A DNA stretch of 64,000 bases from Flavobacterium sp. KACC 22761 (GTDB lineage: Bacteria; Bacteroidota; Bacteroidia; Flavobacteriales; Flavobacteriaceae), in NCBI RefSeq assembly GCF_034058155.1, contig NZ_CP139148.1:2480001-2544000 (forward strand). The letters run 5' to 3'. Numbering within the stretch: the first letter of the stretch is position 1; the number at the start of each line of letters is the position of its first letter. Shown here one piece after another: positions 26,294 through 34,446 of the stretch. The notes beneath the pieces were generated by a model, which worked only from the letters and a program-made list of their open reading frames with translations, ran no database searches and had not been told where the DNA came from. The translations under genes and the position numbers were made by a program.

Positions 26294-27643
26294 ATGAATT
26301 TAAATCAAATACAAAACGTTTATTTTATAGGTATCGGAGGCATCGGAATGAGTGCTCTGGCTCGTTATTTCAAATATATTGGAAAACAAGTTTCAGGTTA
26401 CGACAAAACGCCATCAATGCTTACAAGTGAATTGATTGAAAGTGGTATTGATATTCATTTTGAAGACAATATTAATTTGATTCCGACTGATTATTTTGTA
26501 GAAAATACATTGGTGATTTTTACTCCAGCAGTGCCTAAATCACATTCAGAGTGGAATTATTTTATTGAAAGAAATTACGAAATTAAAAAACGTGCTGAAG
26601 TATTAGGAATTATTACCAAAGACACTTTTAGTTTTGCAGTTGCCGGAACACACGGAAAAACTACGACATCAAGTATTTTGGGGCATATTTTATATGAAAG
26701 TGGTGCTGATGTTACTGCCTTTGTGGGCGGAATTGTAGAGAATTATAATTCAAATTTAATTGGAACCGGAAAAACGGTAACAGTTGTTGAAGCAGATGAA
26801 TTCGACAGATCGTTTTTGCATTTGCATCCAAATATTGCTTGTGTGACTTCTATGGATGCTGATCATTTGGATATTTATGGAACAAGCGATGCAATTCAAG
26901 ATTCTTTCAGGGAATTTGCTTCAAAAATAGAAGATAAAAATCATCTGTTTATTACTAAAGAATTGCCTTTAGAAGGTGTTCAATGTGCGATAAATGAAGA
27001 TGCAGTATATAAGGCGTATAATGTTCGAATTGAAGACGGAAGCTATGTTTTTGATGTGCAGACGCCATCAGAAATAATAAAAGATCTTCGTTTTGGATTG
27101 CCAGGAAAACACAATTTAATGAATGGATTGATGGCTATTGCGATGGCAAAAACTTTTGGCACCCCGACCGAGTCCATTGCAAAAGCCATTGCTTCATTCA
27201 GAGGGATCAGAAGACGTTTTTCTTATCAGATCAAATCAGACAAGTTAGTTTATATAGATGATTATGCACATCATCCAACAGAAATAAATGCTGTTCATCA
27301 AGCAGTTAGGGAGTTGTATCCGGGGCGAAAAGTTTTGGCTATTTTCCAACCGCATTTGTTCAGCAGAACCAAAGATTTTGTAGATGGATTTGCAGAAAGC
27401 TTGTCTCAGTTTGACGAAGTGTTTTTAATGGATATTTATCCTGCAAGGGAACTTCCAATGGAAGGAGTGACTTCAGAATGGCTATTGGGCAAAATGACAA
27501 ATTCGAACAAAAAAATTGTTGCAAAAGAAGATTTATTGGCACACATCAAAGCAAATGATGCACCAATAATTGTAACAATAGGAGCAGGTGATATTGGAGA
27601 AATGGTACCATCAATTAAACAGATGCTAAATGAAAATATTTAA
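26294..27643 (+). CDS. murC: UDP-MurNAc:L-alanine ligase MurC
   Basis: 449 aa. First of the Mur amino-acid ligases. Rossmann N-domain YFIGIGGIGMSALARYF (the canonical MurC start), ATP loop VAGTHGKTTTSSILG, VVEADEFDRSFL, and DDYAHHPTEI followed by the C-domain. The last 14 bases overlap ftsQ. The order murG-murC-ftsQ is typical, although here ddl is absent. Confidence 0.96.
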   Translation: MNLNQIQNVYFIGIGGIGMSALARYFKYIGKQVSGYDKTPSMLTSELIESGIDIHFEDNINLIPTDYFVENTLVIFTPAVPKSHSEWNYFIERNYEIKKRAEVLGIITKDTFSFAVAGTHGKTTTSSILGHILYESGADVTAFVGGIVENYNSNLIGTGKTVTVVEADEFDRSFLHLHPNIACVTSMDADHLDIYGTSDAIQDSFREFASKIEDKNHLFITKELPLEGVQCAINEDAVYKAYNVRIEDGSYVFDVQTPSEIIKDLRFGLPGKHNLMNGLMAIAMAKTFGTPTESIAKAIASFRGIRRRFSYQIKSDKLVYIDDYAHHPTEINAVHQAVRELYPGRKVLAIFQPHLFSRTKDFVDGFAESLSQFDEVFLMDIYPARELPMEGVTSEWLLGKMTNSNKKIVAKEDLLAHIKANDAPIIVTIGAGDIGEMVPSIKQMLNENI

Positions 27644-28352
27644 TTGGACAAATATTAGATTAGTACTTATTTTCGGACTAGTTCTTTTTCTTTATTCCTT
27701 CGCGCAACATCGAAATGGAGATCGAAAATTGAAAAAATCTGAGGTTGTTTTTGTAGGAGAAAATGCTCTTTTTGTCAAAGCAGAAACGGTTAATAAATTG
27801 TTGATAGAAAATAAAAGAGACGCTTCCAGTATTAGAAAAGATGAAGTAGATTTGAATAAGATAGAAAAAACCCTTGATGCGCAAGACATGATTGAGAAGT
27901 CAGATGTTTTTGTAAGTATCGACGGTGTTCTAAAAGCGGTAGTAAAACAGAAGACACCAATAGCAAGGATTCTTGATGGTGGTCGATCTTTTTATATTGA
28001 CTATGAGGGAGGTAAAATGCCCTTGTCAGACAATTTTACGGCGCGAGTTCCTCTTGTTTCAGGGGCAATAAATGAAAAAAATAACGAAGATTTAGCTGCT
28101 TTATTTCGCACAATTTATGACGATGCGTTTTTGAAAAAAAACATCATTGCAATACAAATTATGCCTAATGGCAGCCTAAAAATGTTTAATAGAAACTATG
28201 ATTACTTCATAGATTTTGGCAGAACGATGAATGTTGATAAGAAATTTAGAAACTATAAAGCGTTTTTTCAAAAAGCAGTTTTAGATAGTTCGTTATACAA
28301 ATACAAAAAAATTGACCTTAGGTTTACGGAACAAGTAGTTTGCACAAAATAA
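27630..28352 (+). CDS. ftsQ: cell division protein FtsQ
   Basis: 240 aa bitopic protein: short N-terminus, one helix (about 8-22), then a POTRA-like region (about 37-110: SEVVFVGENALFVKAETVNK, VDLNKIEKTLDAQDMIEKSD) and a beta domain ending in TEQVVCTK. It connects FtsL to FtsK and the rest of the divisome. Start overlaps murC by 14 bases. Sequence is diverged from E. coli FtsQ but size, topology and position agree. Confidence 0.88.
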   Translation: MKIFNWTNIRLVLIFGLVLFLYSFAQHRNGDRKLKKSEVVFVGENALFVKAETVNKLLIENKRDASSIRKDEVDLNKIEKTLDAQDMIEKSDVFVSIDGVLKAVVKQKTPIARILDGGRSFYIDYEGGKMPLSDNFTARVPLVSGAINEKNNEDLAALFRTIYDDAFLKKNIIAIQIMPNGSLKMFNRNYDYFIDFGRTMNVDKKFRNYKAFFQKAVLDSSLYKYKKIDLRFTEQVVCTK

Positions 28353-28358
28353 TAGAAA

Positions 28359-29780
28359 ATGGAAAAAGATAACATTGCAGTAGGTCTAGATATTGGAACG
28401 ACAAAGATAGTTGCCATGATAGGCAAGAAGAATGAGTATGGCAAATTGGAGATTTTGGGTATCGGAAAATCCAAAAGTTTGGGAGTTGCGAGAGGAGTGG
28501 TAAACAATATCACGCAAACTATTCAATCAATCCAGCAAGCGATACTTGAGGCAGAAAACAATTCAGGTTACAAAATAAAAGATGTTGTTGTGGGTATTGC
28601 CGGACAGCACATCAGAAGTATTCAGCATACAGATTATATTAGCAGAAGCAATCCAGAAGAAGTAATTGGCGAAAAAGATATTCAGCTTTTGATTGACCAA
28701 GTGAATAAATTGGCAATGTTGCCAGGTGAAGAAATTATTCACGTTTTGCCACAAGAATTTAAAATTGACGGGCAATCTGAGATTAAAGAGCCAATTGGAA
28801 TGTACGGTGGAAGATTAGAGTCTAGTTTTCACGTTGTGGTGGGACAGGCTTCTTCAATCAGAAATGTTGGAAGATGTATTCAAAGTTCAGGAATTGAATT
28901 ATCTGGATTGACTTTAGAACCATTAGCTTCTGCAGATGCTGTTTTGAGCCAAGAAGAAAAAGAAGCAGGTGTAGCACTTATCGATATTGGAGGTGGAACC
29001 ACAGATTTGGCCATTTTTAAAGATGGAATTATTCGTCACACCGCTGTTATTCCTTTTGGAGGAAATGTAATTACAGATGATATTAAAGAAGGCTGTTCGA
29101 TTATTGAAAAACAAGCGGAGCTTTTAAAAATAAAATTCGGATCAGCTTGGCCGGGAGAAAATAAAGACAACGAAATTGTTTCTATTCCTGGTTTAAGAGG
29201 AAGAGAGCCAAAAGAGATTTCGCTTAAAAACTTATCAAAAATCATCCATGCACGTGTGGTGGAAATTATTGAGCAGGTTTTTGCAGAAATTAAAGCTTAC
29301 GGACACGAAGATCCTCGCAAAAAATTAATTGCTGGAATTGTTCTTACAGGTGGTGGAGCACAACTAAAACATATCAAACAATTAGTTGAATATATTACTG
29401 GTATGGATACCAGAATTGGATATCCAAATGAACATTTAGCTGGAAATTCGAGCGAAGAAATTTCGAGCCCATTGTTTGCAACTGCTGTAGGGTTAGTGAT
29501 GAACAGTATTGAAAACAGTACACAAAGTGCCGTTAGGATGGAAATTGTAAATGAACAGCCAAAAGTAGTTTACAGAAATGCTCCAGTGCAGCAACAACAG
29601 CCAGTGCAGCAACGATACGAAGTTGAAGAAAACTACGTTGAAAGAGTAGAAACTATTGATGAGCCTAGAGAGACAAGAACGAACAAGGTCGAAGCAGAAT
29701 CTACAGAAACCAAAATTAGGAGATCATTTTTTGACAGATACGTCGATAAAATCAAAGATTTTTTAGACAACGCTGAATAA
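28359..29780 (+). CDS. ftsA: cell division protein FtsA
   Basis: 473 aa actin-like protein that tethers FtsZ to the membrane. The N-terminal phosphate loop is AVGLDIGTTKIVAMIG; the second is VALIDIGGGTTDLAIF; the adenosine motif is GIVLTGGGAQLKHI. After about residue 405 comes a Gln/Glu/Arg-rich linker (QQQQPVQQRYEVEENYVERV), and the chain ends in an amphipathic helix (RRSFFDRYVDKIKDFLDNAE), the likely membrane-targeting sequence. Six bases after ftsQ. Confidence 0.95.
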   Translation: MEKDNIAVGLDIGTTKIVAMIGKKNEYGKLEILGIGKSKSLGVARGVVNNITQTIQSIQQAILEAENNSGYKIKDVVVGIAGQHIRSIQHTDYISRSNPEEVIGEKDIQLLIDQVNKLAMLPGEEIIHVLPQEFKIDGQSEIKEPIGMYGGRLESSFHVVVGQASSIRNVGRCIQSSGIELSGLTLEPLASADAVLSQEEKEAGVALIDIGGGTTDLAIFKDGIIRHTAVIPFGGNVITDDIKEGCSIIEKQAELLKIKFGSAWPGENKDNEIVSIPGLRGREPKEISLKNLSKIIHARVVEIIEQVFAEIKAYGHEDPRKKLIAGIVLTGGGAQLKHIKQLVEYITGMDTRIGYPNEHLAGNSSEEISSPLFATAVGLVMNSIENSTQSAVRMEIVNEQPKVVYRNAPVQQQQPVQQRYEVEENYVERVETIDEPRETRTNKVEAESTETKIRRSFFDRYVDKIKDFLDNAE

Positions 29781-29872
29781 ATATAAGCCGAATAGAGAAA
29801 AGAGAAGGATTACTTTCTGGCCCCAAGTCACGAAGTAAAAAATGTACTAAATAAGAATTAAAAACCAAAAAG

Positions 29873-31858
29873 ATGATGAGCAACTCAGAATTTGGAAGCA
29901 TTTCATTTGATTTGCCAAAAAACCAGTCAAATGTAATCAAAGTAATAGGTGTAGGTGGAGGAGGTAGCAACGCTATCAACCATATGTTTAAACAAGGTAT
30001 TAAAGGCGTTGATTTCATCGTTTGTAATACCGATTCACAAGCACTGCAGAACAGTTCAGTGCCTAACAAGATTCAGTTGGGTATGAATTTGACAGAAGGT
30101 CTTGGTGCAGGAGCAAATCCTGATGTAGGACAACAGTCTGCTATTGAAAGTATTGCCGATATTGAAAAAATGTTGGATCGCAATACTAAAATGGTGTTTA
30201 TTACTGCGGGTATGGGTGGTGGTACCGGTACTGGTGCTGCGCCAGTTATCGCACAATTAGCAAAAGAAAGAGAAATCTTAACAGTGGGTATCGTGACGAT
30301 TCCGTTTCAATTTGAAGGGAAAGTGCGTCAAGAGCAGGCACTTTTAGGAATCGAAAAATTACGAAAGCAAGTTGACTCTTTGATCGTAATTAATAATAAT
30401 AAATTAAGAGAGGTTTACGGAAATCTTGGTTTCAAAGCTGGATTCTCAAAAGCTGACGAAGTTTTGGCAACTGCCTCAAGAGGTATTGCCGAAGTAATTA
30501 CGCACCACTATACTCAAAATATTGATTTGCGCGATGCTAAAACAGTTTTGGCAAACAGCGGAACTGCGATTATGGGATCTGCGGTATCACAAGGAGAGAA
30601 CAGAGCTAAAGATGCAATTGTATCGGCATTGGATTCTCCATTGTTGAATGACAATAAAATTACAGGAGCCAAAAACGTATTGTTGCTTATCGTTTCTGGA
30701 TCTAATGAAATAACGCTTGATGAGATTGGAGAAATCAACGATCACATTCAGGCAGAGGCTGGTTACAATGCAAATATTATCATGGGAGTTGGTGAAGACG
30801 AAGCTCTTGGGGAGGCTATTGCTGTAACTATTATTGCAACTGGTTTTGATGTTGAACAACAAAATGAAATCGTGAATACTGAGCCTAAGAAAATTATTCA
30901 CACGTTAGAAGACGAACAAAGAAGTGTTCACAATTTAACAAACAAACCGCTTGCATCTTTTGATTTAAATGCAGAAACACCTATTGCAAAATCTGAAGAT
31001 AAAGTTGTTTTTGATTTAATGGAAGATACGGTTGCTCCCGTAGTTCAAACTCCAGTTGCTCCGGTAACGCCACCAACAATCAATCAAGAAGAATTGGTAG
31101 TGATGTCTGAGTTTATCAAGAATCTTGATGTAACTTTTGAAATCGTTTCGCCAATTACAGATATCGATTTTAAAATTTCTGCTCCAGAAGTCCCAGCTTA
31201 CCAAGAAGTAAAACCGGTACAGCAAAGAACTTTTGAGAAAGAAGAACAAACGACTTTTTCATTTGATTTGCCACTTTTTAGAAGTGAGCCTGAAGTGAAA
31301 AAAGAGCCAGTAGCAGAACAACAAGAAAATAAAATTGTTTTTGAGTTAACAAACGAAACACGTAATATTAAAGTAAACGATCCAGTTTCATTTGTGCCGG
31401 TTACTGAACTTTCGGATAACGGAATTATCAAATATTCTTTGGAAGAATATATGGAAGTGGAGAATGATTTAATGGCTTCTAAACCGGTTGAAAAAGTGGT
31501 TGAAGATACTGTGCCAGAAGAATTAAACATCACTTTGAAACCAAGAGTTGATTTTGCTGCTCAACCAGATTACACAACAACTGCTGAAGTTTCTCCAATG
31601 GAATTGACAATTGAAGAAACATTGCGTTTGCGTGCTGAAGAAAGAAGAAAGAAACTAAAAGAATTTAATTATAAATTCCACAATAATGTTTCAAGAATTG
31701 ATGAGTTGGAAAAAGAGCCAGCTTATAAAAGATTAGGAATTGATTTATCAAATTCTCAATCTAATAATACCAATTCTAGAATTTCTGTTGGAACAGACAG
31801 CAACAACGATTTGCAATTGCGTTCAAATAATTCATTTTTGCACGACAACGTAGATTAG
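29873..31858 (+). CDS. ftsZ: cell division GTPase FtsZ with long C-terminal extension
   Basis: 661 aa; most FtsZ proteins are about 380. The GTPase core covers about residues 20-330: GVGGGGSNAINHM, the tubulin signature GMGGGTGTGAAPVIA, and the T7 loop with NANIIMGVGEDEAL. The extension (about 335-610) is acidic and Pro/Val/Glu-rich. A segment EPAYKRLGIDL (residues 615-625) resembles the conserved C-terminal peptide that binds FtsA, but 36 more residues follow. ATGATG at 29873/29876 gives two equivalent starts. Ends the cluster with a strong terminator. Confidence 0.93.
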   Translation: MMSNSEFGSISFDLPKNQSNVIKVIGVGGGGSNAINHMFKQGIKGVDFIVCNTDSQALQNSSVPNKIQLGMNLTEGLGAGANPDVGQQSAIESIADIEKMLDRNTKMVFITAGMGGGTGTGAAPVIAQLAKEREILTVGIVTIPFQFEGKVRQEQALLGIEKLRKQVDSLIVINNNKLREVYGNLGFKAGFSKADEVLATASRGIAEVITHHYTQNIDLRDAKTVLANSGTAIMGSAVSQGENRAKDAIVSALDSPLLNDNKITGAKNVLLLIVSGSNEITLDEIGEINDHIQAEAGYNANIIMGVGEDEALGEAIAVTIIATGFDVEQQNEIVNTEPKKIIHTLEDEQRSVHNLTNKPLASFDLNAETPIAKSEDKVVFDLMEDTVAPVVQTPVAPVTPPTINQEELVVMSEFIKNLDVTFEIVSPITDIDFKISAPEVPAYQEVKPVQQRTFEKEEQTTFSFDLPLFRSEPEVKKEPVAEQQENKIVFELTNETRNIKVNDPVSFVPVTELSDNGIIKYSLEEYMEVENDLMASKPVEKVVEDTVPEELNITLKPRVDFAAQPDYTTTAEVSPMELTIEETLRLRAEERRKKLKEFNYKFHNNVSRIDELEKEPAYKRLGIDLSNSQSNNTNSRISVGTDSNNDLQLRSNNSFLHDNVD

Positions 31859-31880
31859 TTTTCAAAATCTTAATATAAGG

Positions 31881-31920
31881 ATAGCCCGAAAATTGGATTT
31901 AATTTTCGGGTTATTTTTTT
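31881..31920 (+). terminator. terminator after ftsZ
   Basis: ATAGCCCGAAAATT and AATTTTCGGGTTAT form a 14-bp stem with a six-base loop, followed by a T-run. It closes the division cluster. Confidence 0.9.
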
Positions 31921-31975
31921 TATCTTCGCACAGAATTTAGAAATTTGACTTTTAAATAGTGCTTTTAAAACAATA

Positions 31976-32066
31976 TTGTCACCCTGAGCGTAGTCGAAGG
32001 GCTTTTTGTCGGAAAGGGCTTCGACGAAGTTTATTCTGAGCGAAGTCGAACGGACTCAGCCTGACA
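31976..32066. repeat. TCACCCTGAGCG inverted repeat, copy 1
   Basis: Left arm TTGTCACCCTGAGCGTAGTC, right part with CTCAGCCTGACA; between them further GCTTCGACGAAG and CTGAGCGAAGTCGAA words. It is a longer relative of the unit at 42785-42853. Such 'accctgagcgaagtcgaagg' repeats are common in flavobacterial intergenic DNA. Confidence 0.75.
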
Positions 32067-32142
32067 GACTATATTATTAGTCGAACAAACAAATTAATAC
32101 ATCAATTAATAGGCATTGGCTTATTTTAAATAAAACATAAAC

Positions 32143-32592
32143 ATGAGTTTACAAACACAAATCATGGACGAAATCAAAAACGCCATGAAAGCAAAAGATA
32201 CTGTAGCTTTAGAAGCTTTAAGAGCTGTTAAATCTGAATTATTATTGGCTTCAACTGCATCTGGATCTAAAGAAGAATTATCTGAAGAAGATGAAATTAA
32301 ATTACTTCAAAGATTGGTAAAAACACGTAAAGAAAGCGCAAGAATCTTTACAGAACAAAACCGTCCTGATTTAGCTGAACCAGAATTGGCTCAGGTAGCA
32401 GTAATCGAGAAGTTTTTGCCAGCTCAATTAAGCGAAGCAGAAGTAGAAGCTGTAATTGCAAAAATCATTGCTGAAACAGGAGCTTCAGGCATTGCTTCAA
32501 TGGGTAAAGTTATGGGATTAGCATCTGCTCAATTGGGCGGAACTGCTGAAGGAAAAACCATTTCTACAATTGTGAAGAAATTACTTTCGTAA
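32143..32592 (+). CDS. GatB/YqeY-domain protein
   Basis: 149 aa protein of the YqeY family, a single-domain relative of the tail of GatB, the tRNA-amidotransferase subunit. Typical segments are MDEIKNAMKAKDTVALEALR, VKSELLLASTAS, KTRKESARIFTEQNRPDLAE, EKFLPAQLSEAEVEAVI and GKVMGLASAQLGGTAEGK. Its biochemical role is not established; it may act on tRNA-bound enzymes. It lies between ftsZ and tRNA-Arg and appears monocistronic. Confidence 0.92.
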   Translation: MSLQTQIMDEIKNAMKAKDTVALEALRAVKSELLLASTASGSKEELSEEDEIKLLQRLVKTRKESARIFTEQNRPDLAEPELAQVAVIEKFLPAQLSEAEVEAVIAKIIAETGASGIASMGKVMGLASAQLGGTAEGKTISTIVKKLLS

Positions 32593-32598
32593 ATATAA

Positions 32599-32663
32599 TT
32601 TTAGATTTTAGACTGTAGATTTTAGATTCTAATCAGCAATCTAAAATCTATAATCTAAAATCA
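32599..32663. repeat. inverted TAGATTTTAGA repeat
   Basis: TTTTAGATTTTAGACTGTAG on the left and AATCTAAAATCTATAATC on the right can form a hairpin after the yqeY stop; no good T-run follows. Related words (AATCTAAAATCTAAA) occur at 55343-55375. Confidence 0.55.
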
Positions 32664-32672
32664 AAATAAACT

Positions 32673-32746
32673 GACCTCGTAGTTCAACTGGATAGAATAT
32701 CAGATTTCGGCTCTGAGGGTTGGGGGTTCGAACCCCTCCGGGGTCA
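32673..32746 (+). tRNA. tRNA-Arg (anticodon UCG)
   Basis: Folded by hand. Acceptor GACCTCG pairs with CGGGGTC; D-stem GTTC with GAAT; anticodon stem TCAGA with TCTGA; anticodon loop TTTCGGC with TCG at positions 34-36; five-base variable loop; T-stem GGGGG with CCCTC and loop TTCGAAC; discriminator A. 74 bases, no encoded CCA. Anticodon UCG reads CGA and, by wobble, other CGN codons. Confidence 0.93.
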
Positions 32747-32790
32747 CTATAAAAAATGAAAAGCCTGAGAATGTAAATTCTCAGGCTTTG
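32742..32790 (+). repeat. direct repeat A: tRNA 3' end plus terminator
   Basis: 49 bases beginning in the last five bases of tRNA-Arg and running through its terminator hairpin. It matches 34357-34405 at 47 of 49 positions. Together the copies bound a 1.6-kb segment and look like the att repeats left by integration at a tRNA gene. Confidence 0.75.
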
Positions 32791-32796
32791 TTTTTT
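32760..32796 (+). terminator. tRNA-Arg terminator
   Basis: AAAGCCTGAGAAT pairs with ATTCTCAGGCTTT around GTAA; a G and six T follow. A near-identical hairpin lies at 34375-34405. Confidence 0.85.
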
Positions 32797-32812
32797 GGTT
32801 CGAATCCCATCA
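32797..32812 (+). repeat. T-arm-like scar
   Basis: GGTTCGAATCCCATC directly after the tRNA terminator resembles a tRNA T-loop/T-stem half (GGTTCGAATCCC), but no rest of a tRNA surrounds it. It may be a trace of an earlier insertion event at this tRNA. Confidence 0.4.
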
Positions 32813-32828
32813 AAGAGTATTTTTTGAA

Positions 32829-33551
32829 TCAATTAATGATTTTAAATTTTCCTTTTATTGTTTCACCTTCAAAAGTCGCTGTATAGTAAATAATTTTATT
32901 ATCAATTCTATCAATTTTCACGTTCATTTTATCACCTATTTTATAGTTTAATTCGCTAGCTGTTAATTCGATTACTATTGCATTGTATTCACACTCATTT
33001 ATCCATTCTAGGTTTGATTTAATATAATTTTTATCACCATTTGGATACTCCGTAAATATATTGTCTTTAATAATTATGTAAGTTGAATCATCATCTGTTT
33101 CGGAATATCTTAATTTGCAATTTTTTAAAAATGAACAATTTACTTTTTCAACAGATTGTTTTTTTGCTATGTAGAAAAAATTCATATCATATTCCTTTGA
33201 TGATTTTAAAATTGGATAAAGTTTTTCATTTCTAATCAGCCATTTTTTATTTGCAGGGAAATTGTCATCGTTTTTTAGAATTAATATATCTTTTTTAATA
33301 GTCCAAGTTCCAAAAGTTGTGTGCTTTTCGCCTATTGTATAACTCATTTCAAAAGTTCCATCGGATTTAAAATTAACAGTTGATTGAAGCCAACTTGTTT
33401 GAAACTCATAAATTCCTGAAATGTCTGAGACACTATGTTTTTTTTGGTTTGAGGTCATTTGATTCTCCGTTATATCAACAGTATAAGCCGATAAAATCAA
33501 TACTGAAGTAATATATATAAATAAACGAGTAATAATTTTTAATTTTATCAT
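32829..33551 (-). CDS. hypothetical exported protein, lipocalin-like
   Basis: 240 aa. A signal-like hydrophobic segment (about 5-24) precedes a linker with MTSNQKKHSVSDISG and then 'IYEFQTSWLQSTVNFKSDGT' and 'TFGTWTIKKDILILKNDD', the pattern of small lipocalin-like proteins (DUF-type, TFGTWTxxxDxLxL). The C-terminal part is again beta-rich. It is the left gene of the tRNA-bounded segment. No close homologue recognised; the AT content is higher than in neighbours. Function unknown. Confidence 0.65.
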   Translation of the reverse strand: MIKLKIITRLFIYITSVLILSAYTVDITENQMTSNQKKHSVSDISGIYEFQTSWLQSTVNFKSDGTFEMSYTIGEKHTTFGTWTIKKDILILKNDDNFPANKKWLIRNEKLYPILKSSKEYDMNFFYIAKKQSVEKVNCSFLKNCKLRYSETDDDSTYIIIKDNIFTEYPNGDKNYIKSNLEWINECEYNAIVIELTASELNYKIGDKMNVKIDRIDNKIIYYTATFEGETIKGKFKIIN

Positions 33552-33721
33552 TTGTTACATTATGTTATTGGTTTTTCCTATTGTTGAGAGACATTACCAC
33601 AAACGTTCTAACGCTACATGAGGTTTGCTAGTTATTAAACGGAGTATTTTCTGTTAACCAAAAATAGAAATAAAAATCTCACTAAATTCGCATATCGCTT
33701 GAAAGAACTTTTTAGTAAGAT
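33552..33721. other. intergenic spacer within the tRNA-bounded island
   Basis: 170 bases between the two island genes. It contains ACGTTCTAACGCTAC and GCTAGTTATTAAAC, which look like pieces of an imperfect hairpin, but I cannot assign a known element. Confidence 0.35.
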
Positions 33722-34153
33722 TTATATTTTCAGCCACCATTTCATTGTTTTTATTTTTTCAGTTTGTATGGCATTCAATTTTTGAGAATCAAATTCAGTC
33801 AATGTATTTTTGAGTGATTCGAGTCCATAATTTTCCTTTAGCCAAAAAGGGAATTCTTCAACACTTTTATTCCAATTTTCGATTGTAGATTTTAGGATAG
33901 TACTTAAATCAATTTCTGTTTTTGGTTTTATCTTATTTAATATTATTCCAGCATATTTTTGGTCGGTATATTGAGTGTTTTGTCTATCTACATTTTCGAA
34001 TATTTTAATTATGGCACTTACAATTATTTCGTCCATAACGTTATCCAACTTATCAATAAATTGTCTTATTCTTAAATCTCCTATTTTATCCATTAAGTCA
34101 ATAGATAAATAAAATTCTTTTTGAAAATCATCTGTTGTTTTTGGTATGTTCAT
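33722..34153 (-). CDS. hypothetical cytoplasmic protein
   Basis: 143 aa, no signal or membrane helix. Charged, helical: DFQKEFYLSIDLMDKIGDLR, RQFIDKLDNVMDEIIVSAII, TEIDLSTILKSTIENWNKSV, and a Trp-rich C-terminus (EEFPFWLKENYGLES, TMKWWLKI). I do not recognise the family. It is on the minus strand inside the tRNA-bounded segment, upstream of the lipocalin-like gene, so the two could form a small unit. Confidence 0.6.
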   Translation of the reverse strand: MNIPKTTDDFQKEFYLSIDLMDKIGDLRIRQFIDKLDNVMDEIIVSAIIKIFENVDRQNTQYTDQKYAGIILNKIKPKTEIDLSTILKSTIENWNKSVEEFPFWLKENYGLESLKNTLTEFDSQKLNAIQTEKIKTMKWWLKI

Positions 34154-34356
34154 CTTGTTTAAGCTTGTTGCTAACTTATATGTATGTCCGACATTATGTA
34201 TTGGCTACACCAGATAAATATAAGTATTTTCTTCTTTTCAAAAATAAGCTTTTTAATTTATTACTTAGGAGGGATTTACACTCGAATCTCACAAAATCAG
34301 ACCTCATTTAAAATTTTTAAATCGCCTAACAAATGGTTCGAATTCTGCCCCGTCAA

Positions 34357-34405
34357 GGTCACTGTAAAAAATGAAAAGCCTGAGAATATAAATTCTCAGG
34401 CTTTG
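34357..34405 (+). repeat. direct repeat B: copy of tRNA 3' end plus terminator
   Basis: Second copy of the 49-base repeat (two mismatches with 32742-32790), preceded by a degraded T-arm (GGTTCGAATTCTG, CCCCGTC). It marks the right end of the island. Confidence 0.75.
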
Positions 34406-34446
34406 TTTATTCTGTATGTAACATAGTTATTTGACTAAAATTCAAT

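Noticed and set aside
26224..26430. Separate small gene between murG and murC
   Set aside because: The frame overlaps the true start of murC in another frame and shows no coding character.
33552..33721. Integron attC-like site between the two island genes
   Set aside because: The words CTAAC and GTTATTAAAC are suggestive, but the arms do not pair with the required spacing and no integrase is present.
34335..34356. Second tRNA gene at the right end of the island
   Set aside because: Only a T-arm-like piece is found. The acceptor, D and anticodon stems cannot be formed from the bases upstream.
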